Shown: positions 8,838 through 18,397, counted from the first letter of the stretch. The stretch is DNA of 64,000 nt from Caballeronia pedi (GCF_001544915.2 NZ_FCOE02000007.1:186001-250000), one strand, 5' to 3'. Translations and numbers: made by a program. The notes: a model not told the origin generated them from the letters alone.

Positions 8838-10901
8838 ATGCGTTACCCGAACCTTTTCAAGCCTCTCCAGCTGAACAAGCTCACGTTGCGCAATCGCATC
8901 GTCAGCACCGCGCACGCGGAGGTCTATGCCGAACCGGGCGGTCTGCCCGGCGACCGCTATATCCGTTATTACGAGGAGAAGGCGAAGGGCGGCGTCGGCC
9001 TCGCCGTGTGCGGCGGTTCGAGTCCCGTTTCGATCGACAGCCCGCAAGGCTGGTGGAAGTCGGTGAATCTCGCGACCGACAAGGTCATCGACCCGCTGTC
9101 GCGTCTCGCCGAAGCGATGCATCGTCATGGCGCGTTCATCATGATCCAGGCGACGCACATGGGCCGCCGTTCCGCATGGCACGGCGAGCACTGGCCGCAT
9201 CTGATGTCGCCTTCGGGCGTGCGTGAGCCGGTGCATCGCGGCAACGCGAAGATCATCGAAGTGGAAGAGATCAAGCGCATCATCCAGGACTTCGCCGCAG
9301 CCGCGAAGCGCGTGAAGGATGCGGGCATGGACGGCATCGAGATTTCCGCCGCGCATCAACATCTGATCGATCAGTTCTGGAGTCCGCGCACCAACTTCCG
9401 CACGGACGAATGGGGCGGCTCGCTCGAGAACCGTCTGCGCTTCGGTACGGAAGTGCTGAAGGCCGTGCGTGAAGCCGTGGGCGCGGATTTCTGCGTCGGC
9501 CTGCGCATGTGCGGCGATGAGTTTCATGAAGACGGCCTCTCTCACGAGAACCTGAAGGAGATCGCTCAGGCGATGTCCGAAAGCGGCCTCATCGATTACG
9601 TCGGCGTGATCGGTTCGGGCGCGGATACACACAACACGCTTGCCAACTGCATGCCGCCGATGGCGCTGCCGCCCGAGCCGTTCGTGCATCTCGCGGCGGG
9701 CATCAAGTCGGTCGTGAAGCTGCCGATCATGCATGCGCAGAGCATTCGCGACGCAGGCCAGGCCGAACGTCTGCTCGCCAACGGCATGGTCGATCTCGTC
9801 GGCATGACGCGCGCGCAGATCGCCGATCCGCACATGGTCATCAAGATCCGCGATGGCCGCGAGGATGAAATCAAGCAGTGCGTCGGCGCGAACTACTGCA
9901 TCGACCGTCAGTACAACGGCCTCGATGTGCTGTGCGTACAGAACGCGGCGACCTCGCGTGAAGAGACGATGCCGCATGTGATCGAAAAGACGCGCGGGCC
10001 GAAGCGCAAGGTCGTGGTGGTCGGCGCGGGGCCTGCGGGTCTCGAAGCGGCGCGCGTTGCGCGTTCGCGCGGCCATGACGTCGTGCTGTTCGAGAAGAAC
10101 GAGTATGTCGGCGGTCAGATCATGCTCGCCGCGAAAGCGCCGCAGCGCGAACAGATGGCCGGCATCGTGCGCTGGTTCGACATGGAAACGAAGCGGCTGG
10201 GCGTCGATCGCCGCCTCGGTGTCGCGGCCGACGACAAGATGATCATGGCGGAGAAGCCGGACATCGTCGTGCTCGCGACGGGCGGTTCGTCGTTCACGAA
10301 TCAGGTGCCTGCATGGGGCGTGGAACAGGGTCTTGCAGTGAGTTCGTGGGACATTCTCTCGGGCAAGGTCGAGCCGGGCAAGAACGTGCTCGTCTATGAC
10401 GGCGTGAGCACGCATGCGGGCGCAGGCGTCGCGGACTTCATCGCGTCGCGCGGCAGCAATGTCGAGATCGTCACGCCGGATGTGAAGGTCGCCGACGACA
10501 CCGGCGGCACCACGTTCCCGATTTTCTATCGACGGCTCTATGCGCAAGGCGTGATCCACACGCCGAACTACTGGCTCGACAAGGTGTACGAGGAAGACGG
10601 CAAGAAGATCGCCGTGATCCGCAACGAGTACACGGAAGAGCAGGAAGAGCGCGCGGTGGATCAGGTCATCATCGAGAACGGCATCACGCCCAACGACGCG
10701 CTCTACTGGAAGCTCAAGCCCGAGTCGCTCAATCGCGGGCAGATCGACGTGCACACGCTCTTCGCTTCGCAACCGCAGCCGTCGCTCAGCGAAGAGCTCG
10801 GCAACGGACGCTTCCTGCTGTTCCGCGTCGGCGACTGCATCTCGATGCACAACATCCACAGCGCGATCTACGATTCGCTGCGCCTCTGCAAAGACTTCTG
10901 A
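8838..10901 (+). CDS. dgcA: Dimethylglycine demethylase subunit DgcA
   Basis: A 687-residue flavoprotein of the trimethylamine dehydrogenase/old yellow enzyme class. Residues 1-340 form the FMN-binding TIM barrel, with active-site residues in the segment ISAAHQHLIDQFWSPRTNFR. An iron-sulfur region follows (Cys348, Cys354, Cys366), then an FAD/NAD-like domain starting VVVGAGPAGLEAARVA (about 393). The usual second cluster cysteine is Ala351. With DgcB it converts dimethylglycine to sarcosine. The frame opens further upstream, but MRYPNLFKPL is the family start and the extension would overlap the V4R gene. Confidence 0.93.
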   Translation: MRYPNLFKPLQLNKLTLRNRIVSTAHAEVYAEPGGLPGDRYIRYYEEKAKGGVGLAVCGGSSPVSIDSPQGWWKSVNLATDKVIDPLSRLAEAMHRHGAFIMIQATHMGRRSAWHGEHWPHLMSPSGVREPVHRGNAKIIEVEEIKRIIQDFAAAAKRVKDAGMDGIEISAAHQHLIDQFWSPRTNFRTDEWGGSLENRLRFGTEVLKAVREAVGADFCVGLRMCGDEFHEDGLSHENLKEIAQAMSESGLIDYVGVIGSGADTHNTLANCMPPMALPPEPFVHLAAGIKSVVKLPIMHAQSIRDAGQAERLLANGMVDLVGMTRAQIADPHMVIKIRDGREDEIKQCVGANYCIDRQYNGLDVLCVQNAATSREETMPHVIEKTRGPKRKVVVVGAGPAGLEAARVARSRGHDVVLFEKNEYVGGQIMLAAKAPQREQMAGIVRWFDMETKRLGVDRRLGVAADDKMIMAEKPDIVVLATGGSSFTNQVPAWGVEQGLAVSSWDILSGKVEPGKNVLVYDGVSTHAGAGVADFIASRGSNVEIVTPDVKVADDTGGTTFPIFYRRLYAQGVIHTPNYWLDKVYEEDGKKIAVIRNEYTEEQEERAVDQVIIENGITPNDALYWKLKPESLNRGQIDVHTLFASQPQPSLSEELGNGRFLLFRVGDCISMHNIHSAIYDSLRLCKDF

Positions 10902-10916
10902 CGAGGGTATTGGACG

Positions 10917-12827
10917 ATGAACCCCGTGTTTGTCATCACCGCTTTGCTGTGGCTTTCGATGGCGGGCCTCGCGTTCGCCCTTCTCAAGCGCGCAGCCTAC
11001 TGGCGCGAAGGCCGCGCGACGACGGCCGGCGCGTACGGATGGGCGAATCTGCTGACCATCCCCAAGCGCTATTTCGTCGATCTGCATCATGTCGTCGCGC
11101 GCGATCCGTATATCGCGAAGACGCACGTCGCGACCGCCGGCGGCGCGATTCTCGCGATGGCGCTCGTCTTCATCAACTACGGTCTCGCGATCTACTCCGT
11201 CTGGCTCGACCGCGCGATCTTCCTCGCGGCCATCATCATGCTGGTCGGCGCGGTGTTCGTGTACCGGCGTCGCCGCGCGAAAGATGTGCCCGCGCGTCTG
11301 TCGCGCGGACCGTGGGACAGTCTGCCGCTGTTGCTCGGATCGTTCGCCGTCGGTCTCGCGCTGTTCATGCTGTTGCCCGCTTCGTGGATGTCGGGATCGC
11401 TCGCGATCATTGTCGCGTTGCTGATTGCGGCGGGCGCCTACACGATGACATTCGGCGCGGCGCAAGGCGGCCCGATGAAGCACGCGATGGCGGGTCTCCT
11501 GCATCTCGCGTTCCATCCGCGCCAGGAGCGTTTCAAGGCAAAGACCGAGCACGAAGTGGTGCCGCCGACCGCGCTGAAAAAGCCCGTGCTCGATGCGAAG
11601 GAATACGGCGTCGGCAAGCCGGTGGAGTTTCGCTGGAACCAGTTGCTGAGCTTCGACGCCTGCGTGCAATGCGGCAAGTGCGAGGCCGCGTGCCCCGCGT
11701 TCGCATCGGGTCAGCCGCTCAATCCGAAGAAGCTGATTCAGGATCTGGTCGTCGGCATGGTCGGCGGTTCCGACTCGCAATACGCGGGCAGCCCGACGCC
11801 CGGCATTCCGGTCGGCAAGCATTCGGGCGGTCCGGCGAAGCCGCTCATCTCGCAGATGATCGAAGCGGACACGATCTGGTCCTGCACCACCTGCCGCGCC
11901 TGCGTGCAGGAGTGCCCGATGCTGATCGAGCACGTCGATGCGATCGTCGACATGCGCCGCAATCAGACACTCGTCGAAGGCGATGTGCCGGGCAAAGGTC
12001 CGATCACGCTCGCGAATCTGCGCGAGACGGGCAGTCAGAACGGCTACGACATCGGCGCGCGTTACGACTGGTCGGTGGATCTGCAAGTGCAGGTCGCGCA
12101 ACCGGGCCGTCCTGTCGATGTGCTGCTGATCGCCGGCGAAGGCGCGTTCGACATGCGTTACCAACGCACGCTGCGCGCACTGGCGAAGGTGCTGAACAAG
12201 GCGGGCGTCGATTACGCGGTGCTCGGCGGCGTCGAAACCGATACCGGCGACACGGCGCGGCGTCTCGGCGACGAAGCCACGTTCCAGCAATGCGCGTCGA
12301 AACTGATGAACACGCTGTCGCAGTATCAGTTCCGCCGCATCGTCACGGCCGATCCACATGTGCTGCACAGCCTGCGCAATGAATATCGCGCGCTCGGCGG
12401 CTATTACGAAGTGCAGCATCACACCGCGTTCATGGCCGAGCTCGTCGCGAACGGCAAGCTGACGCCGAAGGCCGCCGCCGTGCTCGCGGACAAGAAGATC
12501 ACGTATCACGATCCGTGCTATCTCGGCCGCTACAACGGCGAGACGGAAGCGCCGCGCAAGCTGCTGAAGACCATCGGCATCAAGGTCGTCGAGATGGAAC
12601 GTCATGGCATGCGCGCACGCTGCTGCGGCGGTGGCGGCGGCGCGCCGCTGACCGATATCCCCGGCAAGCAGCGCATTCCCGATATCCGCATCGCCGATGC
12701 GAAGTCGGTCGGCGCGGACGTGGTCGCGGTCGGTTGCCCGCAATGCACCGCGATGCTGGAAGGCGTGGTCGGCTCGCGTCCCGAAGTGCTCGACGTGGCG
12801 GAACTCGTCGCCGCAGCGCTGGAGTAA
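10917..12827 (+). CDS. dgcB: Dimethylglycine demethylase subunit DgcB, membrane iron-sulfur protein
   Basis: A 636-residue protein. Four or five hydrophobic membrane segments lie in residues 1-180. Two 4Fe-4S motifs follow (CVQCGKCEAACP and CTTCRACVQECP). The C-terminal part carries two CCG-type cysteine domains (HDPCYLGRYNGE and RARCCGGGGGAP), as in heterodisulfide reductase and GlcF proteins. It should accept electrons from DgcA at the inner membrane and pass them to the flavoprotein pair or quinone. It starts 15 nt after dgcA, and etfA follows 5 nt later. Confidence 0.92.
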   Translation: MNPVFVITALLWLSMAGLAFALLKRAAYWREGRATTAGAYGWANLLTIPKRYFVDLHHVVARDPYIAKTHVATAGGAILAMALVFINYGLAIYSVWLDRAIFLAAIIMLVGAVFVYRRRRAKDVPARLSRGPWDSLPLLLGSFAVGLALFMLLPASWMSGSLAIIVALLIAAGAYTMTFGAAQGGPMKHAMAGLLHLAFHPRQERFKAKTEHEVVPPTALKKPVLDAKEYGVGKPVEFRWNQLLSFDACVQCGKCEAACPAFASGQPLNPKKLIQDLVVGMVGGSDSQYAGSPTPGIPVGKHSGGPAKPLISQMIEADTIWSCTTCRACVQECPMLIEHVDAIVDMRRNQTLVEGDVPGKGPITLANLRETGSQNGYDIGARYDWSVDLQVQVAQPGRPVDVLLIAGEGAFDMRYQRTLRALAKVLNKAGVDYAVLGGVETDTGDTARRLGDEATFQQCASKLMNTLSQYQFRRIVTADPHVLHSLRNEYRALGGYYEVQHHTAFMAELVANGKLTPKAAAVLADKKITYHDPCYLGRYNGETEAPRKLLKTIGIKVVEMERHGMRARCCGGGGGAPLTDIPGKQRIPDIRIADAKSVGADVVAVGCPQCTAMLEGVVGSRPEVLDVAELVAAALE

Positions 12828-12832
12828 AGGCA

Positions 12833-14002
12833 ATGAACGACATCAAACGAATCGATCCGCGCCGGCCTTTCATCGTCACGGCGGCGGGGCTCAAGCGCAT
12901 CACGCTCGGTGAAGTCGGCAATGGCGTCGTGCTGGACTTCGCGCATGGCGGCCACAGGGAAGCGGTGAAGCCGCGCCGCACGATGAAGCCCGCCACGCGC
13001 GTGCTGCTCGTCGCGGCGCATACGGATCGCGGCGCGCTCGACGATCACGCGCGCCAGGCGCTCGCCGCCGCAGCGTTGCTCGCGGATGACACAACCGAAG
13101 TTGTGCTGATCGCGTTCGGCGAGTTCAAGGACGATGCCGCTGCGTTGGGCGCGGATCGTTATATCGAACTGCCCGCGTTCGACCGGCGCAATTACGCGCC
13201 CGACGAAGAAGTGCGCGCGCTGACGGCATGCGTCGCGGCATTCACGCCCGCGCACGTCTTCATGCCCGACAACGCAACGGGCGATGGCGATCTCGGCCGC
13301 CGCTACGCTGCGCGCGCCGATGCATCGATTGCGACACAGGTCGTCGAACTCGACGCCGCGCACGTTGCGTCGTATGCGCAGGCGGGCCGCGCGCTCGCAT
13401 CGCGCGCCTTGCCCGATGTGATTCTGCTCGCCGCCAACGCGGTCGATGCGAAGCTGCCGTTCGTCGGCGCGGGCGAGGCGGTGAATCCGGACGGCATCGT
13501 GCCGGCTTCGAAAGTGAGCGCTTACGTCGATCTCGGCATCGAGGAAATGGACGCCGCGCAGGTCGCGCTGGAAGAGGCGGATTTCATCGTATCGGCGGGC
13601 AACGGCGTGTCCGATGTCGCCGCGTTCGAGGTGCTGGCGGGCACGCTGGGCGCGGCGATCGGGGCGAGCCGCGTCGCCGTAGACGATGGCAAGTTCACGC
13701 GCGACAAGCAGATCGGCGCGACCGGCAAGACTGTCGAGGCGAGCGTGTATATCGCGTTCGGCATTTCGGGCGCCGTGCAGCACTTGCAGGGCATCAAGGA
13801 TTGCCGTCACGTGATCGCCGTGAATCTCGACGCCAGCGCGCCGATTGCCAAACGCGCGAATCTCACGATCGTCGCGGACACGCAGGAAACCATCAAGGCG
13901 CTGTCCGACGCCGCCGCCGCCGCGCGCGCCGCGCGCGCCGCGCGGGCCAGCGGTGCTTCGATCGTGCAGACCGCGCACGTTGCCGAGGGAGTCGCAGCAT
14001 GA
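12833..14002 (+). CDS. etfA: Electron transfer flavoprotein alpha subunit
   Basis: A 389-residue EtfA-type protein. The N-terminal nucleotide-like domain is followed by the C-terminal FAD domain with GASRVAVDDG, QIGATGKTVEASVYIAFGIS and AIVNLDASAPI-like motifs, the hallmark of the alpha subunit. It carries electrons from the dimethylglycine demethylase toward the respiratory chain. Near the C-terminus an Ala/Arg-rich stretch (13906-13950) is encoded by GCC/CGC simple-sequence DNA. The start lies 5 nt after dgcB, and the stop overlaps etfB by ATGA. Confidence 0.9.
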   Translation: MNDIKRIDPRRPFIVTAAGLKRITLGEVGNGVVLDFAHGGHREAVKPRRTMKPATRVLLVAAHTDRGALDDHARQALAAAALLADDTTEVVLIAFGEFKDDAAALGADRYIELPAFDRRNYAPDEEVRALTACVAAFTPAHVFMPDNATGDGDLGRRYAARADASIATQVVELDAAHVASYAQAGRALASRALPDVILLAANAVDAKLPFVGAGEAVNPDGIVPASKVSAYVDLGIEEMDAAQVALEEADFIVSAGNGVSDVAAFEVLAGTLGAAIGASRVAVDDGKFTRDKQIGATGKTVEASVYIAFGISGAVQHLQGIKDCRHVIAVNLDASAPIAKRANLTIVADTQETIKALSDAAAAARAARAARASGASIVQTAHVAEGVAA

Positions 14003-14757
14003 AGATCGCCGTTCTGGTTTCCACCGGCCGCCATCCCGTCAGCGGCACGGCGCGTTACAGCCGCAACGATGCGGCCGCCTTGACGATCGCCATCGACATT
14101 GCCAGGACGCACCACGCGCAACTCGACGTGCTGCACGCGGGCGATCCGGGAAATCCCGCACTCGCGGAATATCTCGCGCTCGGCGCGCCGAAAGTCGAAG
14201 TGCTGAATACGCAAGGCGATGCGTGCGCGGCTCTTGGAGCAAGGCTCGCGGGTTACGACCTGGTGTTCACCGGCACACGCGCCGAAGGCGCGTTCGACAG
14301 CGGCACGCTGCCCTACAAGCTCGCCGATGCGCTGAACGTGCCGCTCGTCGGCGCGGCTGTCGATGTCAGCGTGACGAAGGACGGCGTGGAAGTGCGTCAG
14401 TTCATGCCGAAAGGCTTGCGCCGCCGCGTGCGCGCGCCGCTGCCCGCGCTCATCGCCGTGCATCCGCTCGCCAACGCCGCACCGCGCTATGCGTATGCGC
14501 GCATGCGTGAAGGTCACGTCACGCCGGTTGCGGCGAGTGCGCCTGCCGACAGGGAAAACACCGCCTGGAGCATCGGCCCGGTCACGGCCAAGCCGAAGAA
14601 ACTGTCCGCGCCCGAGAAGCGCTCGGGCCACGCGCGCATGCTCGGCGCGACGACGACCGAAAGCCGCGGCGGCAGCGTCGTAATTGAAGGGAGTTCCGTC
14701 GAAAAAGCACAAGTGATTCTCGCGTATTTGCGCGAGCATCAACTCGTCGATTACTAG
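13999..14757 (+). CDS. etfB: Electron transfer flavoprotein beta subunit
   Basis: A 252-residue EtfB-like protein: N-terminal MKIAVLVSTGRHP, an ETF nucleotide-binding alpha/beta core, and a loop with TGTRAEGAFDSGTLPYKLAD where the family has its AMP/FAD-contacting segment. Its ATG overlaps the etfA stop (ATGA), which implies translational coupling and equal expression of the two subunits. Gene order dgcA-dgcB-etfA-etfB matches the pseudomonad cluster, so this pair probably serves DgcAB specifically and not beta-oxidation. Confidence 0.87.
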   Translation: MKIAVLVSTGRHPVSGTARYSRNDAAALTIAIDIARTHHAQLDVLHAGDPGNPALAEYLALGAPKVEVLNTQGDACAALGARLAGYDLVFTGTRAEGAFDSGTLPYKLADALNVPLVGAAVDVSVTKDGVEVRQFMPKGLRRRVRAPLPALIAVHPLANAAPRYAYARMREGHVTPVAASAPADRENTAWSIGPVTAKPKKLSAPEKRSGHARMLGATTTESRGGSVVIEGSSVEKAQVILAYLREHQLVDY

Positions 14758-14852
14758 GTTTCGACGCAAGCCCGGTGCCACATACGAAAGCAGCAGCCCG
14801 CGTTCAAAGGTGTTTGGCGGGGCACCAGACGTGACGCAAAACGGAGCACACG

Positions 14853-16151
14853 ATGAAAGTTTCGGCAGACGTTCGCGCAATGATCGAACGCCGCAAAAAG
14901 GGCCATACGCTCGAGGCGCCGTTCTATACGAGCCCGGAGATCCACGCGCTCGACCTCGATGCCATCTTCCGCAAGACCTGGATTCAGGTCGCCATCGAAC
15001 CGGACATTCCCGAACCGGGCGATTACACGACGGTCGAGATCGGCAACGACTCGATCCTGATCGTGCGCGACGACGACATGGAAATCCGCGCGTTCTACAA
15101 CGTGTGCCGCCATCGCGGCGCGCGCCTGTGCAATCAGGAGAAGGGCTCGCTCGGCAATATCGTGTGCCCGTATCACAGCTGGACGTACAACCTCTCCGGC
15201 GACCTGATGTTCGCCGAGCACATGGGCGACCAGTTCGACCGCTGCAAGCACAGCCTGAAGAAGGTGCATGTGCAGAATCTCGCGGGCCTGATTTTCATCT
15301 GCCTCGCCGATGAACCGCCCGCCGACTTCGCCGTGATGCGCGAAGCGATGGAGCCGTATCTCGCGCCGCATGGCCTGAGGGACTGCAAGATCGCGGCGAG
15401 CATCGACATCGTCGAGAAGGGCAACTGGAAGCTCACGATGGAGAACAATCGCGAGTGCTATCACTGCGTCGCGAACCATCCCGAGCTGACCATTTCGCTC
15501 TATGAATACGGCTTCGGCTATCAGCGTTCGCCCGCCAACGAGGAAGGCATGGCCGCGTTCGAGCAGACCGTCGCCGAACGCACCAGGCAATGGGAAGCGA
15601 TGTGCCTGCCGTCCGCCGAAATCGAACGTCTGTCCGATCTCGTCACGGGCTTTCGCACGCAGCGCCTGCCGCTCGATCGGGACGGCGAATCGCAGACGCT
15701 CGATGCGAAGGTTGCATCGAAGAAGCTGCTCGGCGGCTTCGAGCGCGCGGACCTGGGCGGCCTGTCGTTCTGGACGCAGCCGAATTCGTGGCATCACTTC
15801 ATGAGCGATCACATCGTGACGTTCTGCGTGATTCCGCTTGCGTCGGGCGAAACGCTCGTGCGAACGAAATGGCTGGTGCACAAGGATGCGCGCGAAGGCA
15901 TCGATTACGACGTCGACAACCTCACCGCCGTGTGGCGCGCGACGAACGATCAGGACCGCACGCTCGTCGAGTATTCGCAGCTCGGCGTCACGAGCAACGC
16001 GTACGAGCCGGGTCCATATTCGCCGTTCACGGAAGGGCTCGTCGAAAAGTTCTGCGAGTGGTACATCGGGCGTCTTGCCGATCATGCGAACGCGCCCGAG
16101 CACGGCGTGGATGCGTCGCACGGCGAGAAAGTCGTTTCCTTCATGCGCTAA
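14853..16151 (+). CDS. gbcA: Glycine betaine monooxygenase, Rieske oxygenase subunit GbcA
   Basis: A 432-residue Rieske non-heme iron oxygenase that demethylates glycine betaine to dimethylglycine and formaldehyde. Rieske ligands are visible as Cys85-x-His87 (NVCRHRGA) and Cys105-x2-His108 (CPYHSW). Mononuclear iron ligands His204 and His209 lie in ECYHCVANH. GGAGCACACG precedes the start. It lies 95 nt after etfB and 33 nt before its reductase gbcB. No separate promoter is obvious in the 95-nt gap, so it is probably part of the long operon. Confidence 0.95.
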   Translation: MKVSADVRAMIERRKKGHTLEAPFYTSPEIHALDLDAIFRKTWIQVAIEPDIPEPGDYTTVEIGNDSILIVRDDDMEIRAFYNVCRHRGARLCNQEKGSLGNIVCPYHSWTYNLSGDLMFAEHMGDQFDRCKHSLKKVHVQNLAGLIFICLADEPPADFAVMREAMEPYLAPHGLRDCKIAASIDIVEKGNWKLTMENNRECYHCVANHPELTISLYEYGFGYQRSPANEEGMAAFEQTVAERTRQWEAMCLPSAEIERLSDLVTGFRTQRLPLDRDGESQTLDAKVASKKLLGGFERADLGGLSFWTQPNSWHHFMSDHIVTFCVIPLASGETLVRTKWLVHKDAREGIDYDVDNLTAVWRATNDQDRTLVEYSQLGVTSNAYEPGPYSPFTEGLVEKFCEWYIGRLADHANAPEHGVDASHGEKVVSFMR

Positions 16152-16184
16152 GCGCGCTCGAACAGCAGCAAGCAGGAGCAGAAC

Positions 16185-17414
16185 ATGATGCGCGATCAGG
16201 CTACGTTCGAGCCGACCCAAAGCCGAGTCACCCAGCCGAAATTCTGGGGGACGCTGCCCATGCGCTGGGATTGCGACACGGACGAGACGCTCGTCTGCTG
16301 TCACGTCCGGCAGGAAACGCATGACGTCAAGAGCTTTTTCTTCAAGGCGCCCGGCGAACGCACGTTCGTGTTCGAGCCGGGGCAGTTCATCACGCTCGAA
16401 CTCGATATCGACGGCGAGCAGATCAACCGTTGCTACACGATTTCATCCGCGCCGACGCGCCCGCACACGATTTCCATCACGGTGAAGCGCGTGCCGGGCG
16501 GCAAGGTGTCGAACTGGCTGCACGACAACGTCGTGGCGGGAACGACCGTGCGCGTGCTCGGGCCGTCGGGCGAGTTCACGTGCGCGCGTCATCCGGCGCG
16601 CAAGTTCCTGTTCCTGTCGGCGGGGTCGGGCATCACGCCGCTCATGTCGATGAGCCGCGCGCATCACGAGCTCGTCGACGATGCCGACATCATGTTCGTG
16701 CATAGCGCGCGCACGCCGGACGACATCATCTTCGCGCGCGAACTCGATCTGATCGCGTCGAACCAGAAGAACTTCCGCACTGCATTCGTCTGCGAACGCG
16801 TGGGCGCGCGCACGAACTGGCCGGGCGTGACGGGCTTTCTGAGTCTGCCGTTGCTGAAGCTGATCGCGCCGGACTTTCTCGAACGCGAGATCTTCACGTG
16901 CGGTCCCGCGCCGTACATGAAGGCGGTGCGCGATCTGCTCGACGAAGGGGGGTTCGATCGCAAGCATTATCACGAGGAGAGCTTCTCGTTCGGCGTCGTC
17001 GAAGAAGTCGCGGCCGTGCTGACGACCGCGCATGTCGGCGATGCGCTCGCGACGCAGACGGATTTCGTCGAAGCGCGCGAAGAAGCGGTTGGCTTCGAGC
17101 CGGCGCCGGCGGAGCCGGTCGTCGAGCCGGTTGTGGAACCCTTGATCGAAACGAAGTTCAAGGTCAACTTTGCGAAGAGCCGGCGCGATATCGAATGCGG
17201 CGGCCACGAACACGTGCTCGATGCCGCGAAGAAAGCGGGCGTGCGGTTGCCTTCATCGTGCACGCAGGGCATGTGCGGCACCTGCAAGGTGAAGCTCGTG
17301 TCCGGCGAAGTGAGCATGAAGCATGCGGGGGGAATTCGTCAGCGCGAGATCGATCAGGGCATGGTGCTGCTGTGTTGCAGCAAGCCGTTGACGGATCTCG
17401 TCGTCGACAAGTGA
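16185..17414 (+). CDS. gbcB: Glycine betaine monooxygenase reductase GbcB
   Basis: A 409-residue flavin reductase that feeds electrons from NAD(P)H to GbcA. The FAD-binding RCYTISSAPT motif is at about residues 86-95, the NAD domain carries SAGSGITPL and FTCGPAPYM, and a C-terminal plant-type 2Fe-2S domain carries CTQGMCGTCK plus a later CC. A linker of about 30 residues rich in Glu/Pro/Val (EPAPAEPVVEP repeats, residues about 305-320) joins the two halves. The two ATGs at the start are adjacent codons. Confidence 0.94.
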   Translation: MMRDQATFEPTQSRVTQPKFWGTLPMRWDCDTDETLVCCHVRQETHDVKSFFFKAPGERTFVFEPGQFITLELDIDGEQINRCYTISSAPTRPHTISITVKRVPGGKVSNWLHDNVVAGTTVRVLGPSGEFTCARHPARKFLFLSAGSGITPLMSMSRAHHELVDDADIMFVHSARTPDDIIFARELDLIASNQKNFRTAFVCERVGARTNWPGVTGFLSLPLLKLIAPDFLEREIFTCGPAPYMKAVRDLLDEGGFDRKHYHEESFSFGVVEEVAAVLTTAHVGDALATQTDFVEAREEAVGFEPAPAEPVVEPVVEPLIETKFKVNFAKSRRDIECGGHEHVLDAAKKAGVRLPSSCTQGMCGTCKVKLVSGEVSMKHAGGIRQREIDQGMVLLCCSKPLTDLVVDK

Positions 17415-17462
17415 GGTGCCCGGGCGACCCTGATCTGGGTGCGTCGTTTCTTGACAACTGAG

Positions 17463-17473
17463 TGTCGGAAAAG
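17463..17473 (+). promoter_or_regulatory. Candidate GbdR element upstream of the betaine-binding protein gene
   Basis: TGTCGGAAAAG lies 80 nt upstream of the binding-protein start and is identical over 11 nt to the element at 7082-7092 upstream of the dgc/gbc operon. A related GCGTCGTTTC lies 21 nt further upstream. Identity is seen; the GbdR role is inferred. Confidence 0.45.
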
Positions 17474-17542
17474 TGCGTTACGGGCCAATTCTGGCTGGTG
17501 ATTCTGTTCGCTACACGGCGTGGGCCGCTAAGGGGAAACCAA

Positions 17543-18397
17543 ATGAAACCGATGAGAAGAATGCTCGTGCTCGGGGCGATGACCGCCGCGCTGGCCGCGA
17601 GCCTTGGGGCGAACGCCGCAGACAAGCCGACGATCAAAATCGGTTACGTCGAGGGCTGGGACGATAGCGTCGCGACGTCGAACGTGGCGGCGCGCATCAT
17701 CGAGAAGAAGCTGGGGTATCCGGTGCAGCTCGTGCCGGTTGCGGCGGGCGTGATGTGGCAGGGCGTCGCGCGCGGCGATCTGGACGCGACCTTGTCCGCG
17801 TGGCTGCCGGTGACGCACGGCGCGTACTGGAACAACTTCAAGGCGAAGGTCGTGAATCTCGGTCCGAACTTCAATGACGCGAAGATCGGCTTGATCGTGC
17901 CTGAGAATGTCGACGTGAATAGTCTTTCGGACCTCGAAGCGAAGAAGGCGGAATTCGATTCGCGCATCGTCGGGATCGATGCGGGCGCGGGTGTGATGCA
18001 GAAGACCAGCGAGGCGATCAAGGCCTATAACCTCGACTACAAGCTGCTGCCGAGCTCGGGTAGCGCGATGACAGCGGAACTGGCGCGTTCGGAAGCGGCC
18101 AACAAGCCGATCATCGTGACGGGCTGGAAGCCGCACTGGATGTTCGCGAAGTACAAGCTGAAATTCCTGGAAGATCCGAAGAAGGTGTTTGGTGAATCCG
18201 AGCACGTAGACAACGTGATCAATCCGGAACTGGAGAAGAAGGCGCCGCAGGTTGTGGCGTTTCTGAAGAAGTTTCAGTGGAAACCGGGTGAGATCGATAG
18301 CGTGATGCTTGCCACGCAGAATGGCGAGAAGCCGCAGGCGGCTGCCGATGCGTGGATCGGCGCGCATGGGGATCGGGTGGATTCCTGGGTTAAGTAA
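17543..18397 (+). CDS. Periplasmic glycine betaine-type substrate-binding protein (OpuAC/ProX-like)
   Basis: A 284-residue protein with a Sec signal peptide (cleavage likely after ANA, about residue 26). Aromatic-box segments of the betaine-binding family are present: EGWDDS, SAWLPVTHGAYW and TGWKPHWMF. No permease or ATPase adjoins it. It is more distant from the two ChoX-like proteins in the window than they are from each other. Position after gbcB and the shared promoter motif suggest glycine betaine as ligand. An in-frame upstream extension to 17462 is rejected because it lacks the signal peptide start and would cover the promoter motif. Confidence 0.85.
   Translation: MKPMRRMLVLGAMTAALAASLGANAADKPTIKIGYVEGWDDSVATSNVAARIIEKKLGYPVQLVPVAAGVMWQGVARGDLDATLSAWLPVTHGAYWNNFKAKVVNLGPNFNDAKIGLIVPENVDVNSLSDLEAKKAEFDSRIVGIDAGAGVMQKTSEAIKAYNLDYKLLPSSGSAMTAELARSEAANKPIIVTGWKPHWMFAKYKLKFLEDPKKVFGESEHVDNVINPELEKKAPQVVAFLKKFQWKPGEIDSVMLATQNGEKPQAAADAWIGAHGDRVDSWVK

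Noticed and set aside
8739..12833. A 1364-codon open frame on the minus strand
   Set aside because: It lies antisense to dgcA and dgcB. High-GC genes leave long open shadows, and its translation is Arg/His/Asp-rich without domains.
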